In this document: positions 7,009-7,508 of the stretch, one piece after another
Layout of the letters: every line of letters begins with the position of its first letter
How positions within the stretch are numbered: position 1 is the stretch's first letter
Assembly: GCA_023384315.1 (NCBI GenBank)
Contig: JAHDWY010000202.1
Span: forward strand, 1 to 7,508
DNA from: Candidatus Hydrogenedentota bacterium
GTDB lineage: Bacteria; Hydrogenedentota; Hydrogenedentia; Hydrogenedentales; SLHB01
DNA: 7,508 bases
Reading direction: 5' to 3'
Made by a program: the position numbers and the translations under genes
Notes under the pieces: model-generated
What the model was told of the DNA's origin: nothing
What the model saw: the letters and a program-made list of their open reading frames with translations, nothing else
Databases searched by the model: none

Positions 7009-7508
7009 CCTGCGAAGGTCTCCTGTTCAGGTTTGATCGAGGATTGAAGATCCTTGCGCCGCACTTTACCGGTATTCGTTTTGGGCAGGTCGTCTCTAAA
7101 TTCCACGTACTTGGGAACCATAAAGTTTTCAAGCCGCTTGGCACAGTGTGCAATAATGTCGGACTCTTTCAGTTGTGCCTGGCAAACCAGTACGACGACG
7201 GCCTTGATCGCCTGCCCAAGGAGCGGGTCGGGCACGCCCAAGACGGCCGCTTCGCGCACATCGGGCAACTCGCAAATGACGTTCTCGACTTCGCGTGGAC
7301 TGACTTTTTCACCCCGGCTCTTGATGATGTCGTCCTTTCGCGCCACGAAATACAGGAATCCTTCATCATCGGTCTTGAATAGATCTCCGGTGTACAATAC
7401 GCGTTCCCAGGGATACCGTCCGGGCCGCAAGACCGCTGCCGTTTCCTCGGGGAGCCCCCAGTACCCCTGCATAACGTTCGATCCGCGGACCACCAGCTCG
7501 CCCACCAC
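7005..7508 (-). CDS. Acyl-CoA synthetase (AMP-forming), C-terminal fragment, exosortase A-associated ligase-like
   Basis: The last 167 residues are visible and the frame is open to the window edge, so the N-terminal two thirds lie outside. The fragment shows GELVVRGSNVMQGYW (3-17), the A7 motif YTGDL (39-43), the A8 hinge RKDDIIKSRGEKVSPREVE (57-75), GVPDPLLGQAIKA (91-103) and the A10 motif LPKTNTGK with catalytic Lys148. These are hallmarks of the ANL superfamily, which joins an acid to ATP and then to CoA or a carrier-protein thiol. The LYFV.R.D..IKS.G..VSP.EVE wording resembles what I recall of the acyl-CoA ligase of exosortase A loci, and the downstream hydrolase pair fits that. The TGA overlaps the next gene's ATG by four bases (ATGA), implying coupled translation. 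The acid substrate cannot be told from this part. Confidence 0.9.
   Translation of the reverse strand: MVGELVVRGSNVMQGYWGLPEETAAVLRPGRYPWERVLYTGDLFKTDDEGFLYFVARKDDIIKSRGEKVSPREVENVICELPDVREAAVLGVPDPLLGQAIKAVVVLVCQAQLKESDIIAHCAKRLENFMVPKYVEFRDDLPKTNTGKVRRKDLQSSIKPEQETFAG
7019..7024 (-). promoter_or_regulatory. Ribosome binding site of the PP-loop gene inside the ligase gene
   Basis: AGGAGA on the minus strand lies 10 bases before the ATG at 7008, within the last codons of the ligase. With the ATGA overlap it supports this start and translational coupling. Confidence 0.65.

Overview
The window looks like bacterial chromosomal DNA of moderately high GC, from a Gram-negative-type bacterium that makes exopolysaccharide. 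No gene names the lineage. A secreted protein with calcium-type TSP3 repeats and a C-terminal hydrophobic tail, a planctomycete-style PHP protein and exosortase-A-like enzymes together suggest an uncultured PVC, Planctomycetes or Hydrogenedentota-like lineage. That placement is inference only.

Layout: (1) 1-500, + strand: the C-terminal end of a PHP-type metal-dependent phosphoesterase, cut by the window edge. (2) 501-784: a short non-coding gap. (3) 785-2095, - strand: a complete 436-residue GDP-mannose 6-dehydrogenase of the AlgD type. (4) 2096-2713: a long divergent intergenic region holding the AlgD ribosome binding site and a good sigma70-like promoter pointing right. (5) 2714-4021, + strand: a secreted protein with a possible SGNH-hydrolase-like N-terminal domain, thrombospondin type 3-like repeats and a hydrophobic C-terminal tail. 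(6) 4040-7508, - strand: a tightly packed three-gene operon running right to left. It encodes an acyl-CoA/AMP ligase (C-terminal part only, cut by the edge), a cysteine-rich PP-loop ATPase, and a protein of two fused alpha/beta-hydrolase domains. A hairpin between the convergent genes may end this operon.

The ligase and the two hydrolase types are the kind of enzymes found beside exosortase A / exopolysaccharide loci (acyl-CoA ligase, hydrolase 1, hydrolase 2). The GDP-mannose dehydrogenase would supply GDP-mannuronate to a polysaccharide, and the secreted protein has the signal-peptide-plus-C-terminal-anchor layout of sorted surface proteins. The most interesting parts are the hydrolase 2-hydrolase 1 fusion, with Arg and Cys at the two nucleophile-elbow positions, and the PP-loop enzyme placed between ligase and hydrolase. 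That enzyme carries a CxxC plus distal Cys set like that of Fe-S-dependent thiolation enzymes. Together they may be a small acyl- or sugar-tailoring module. Its substrate cannot be read from the sequence.
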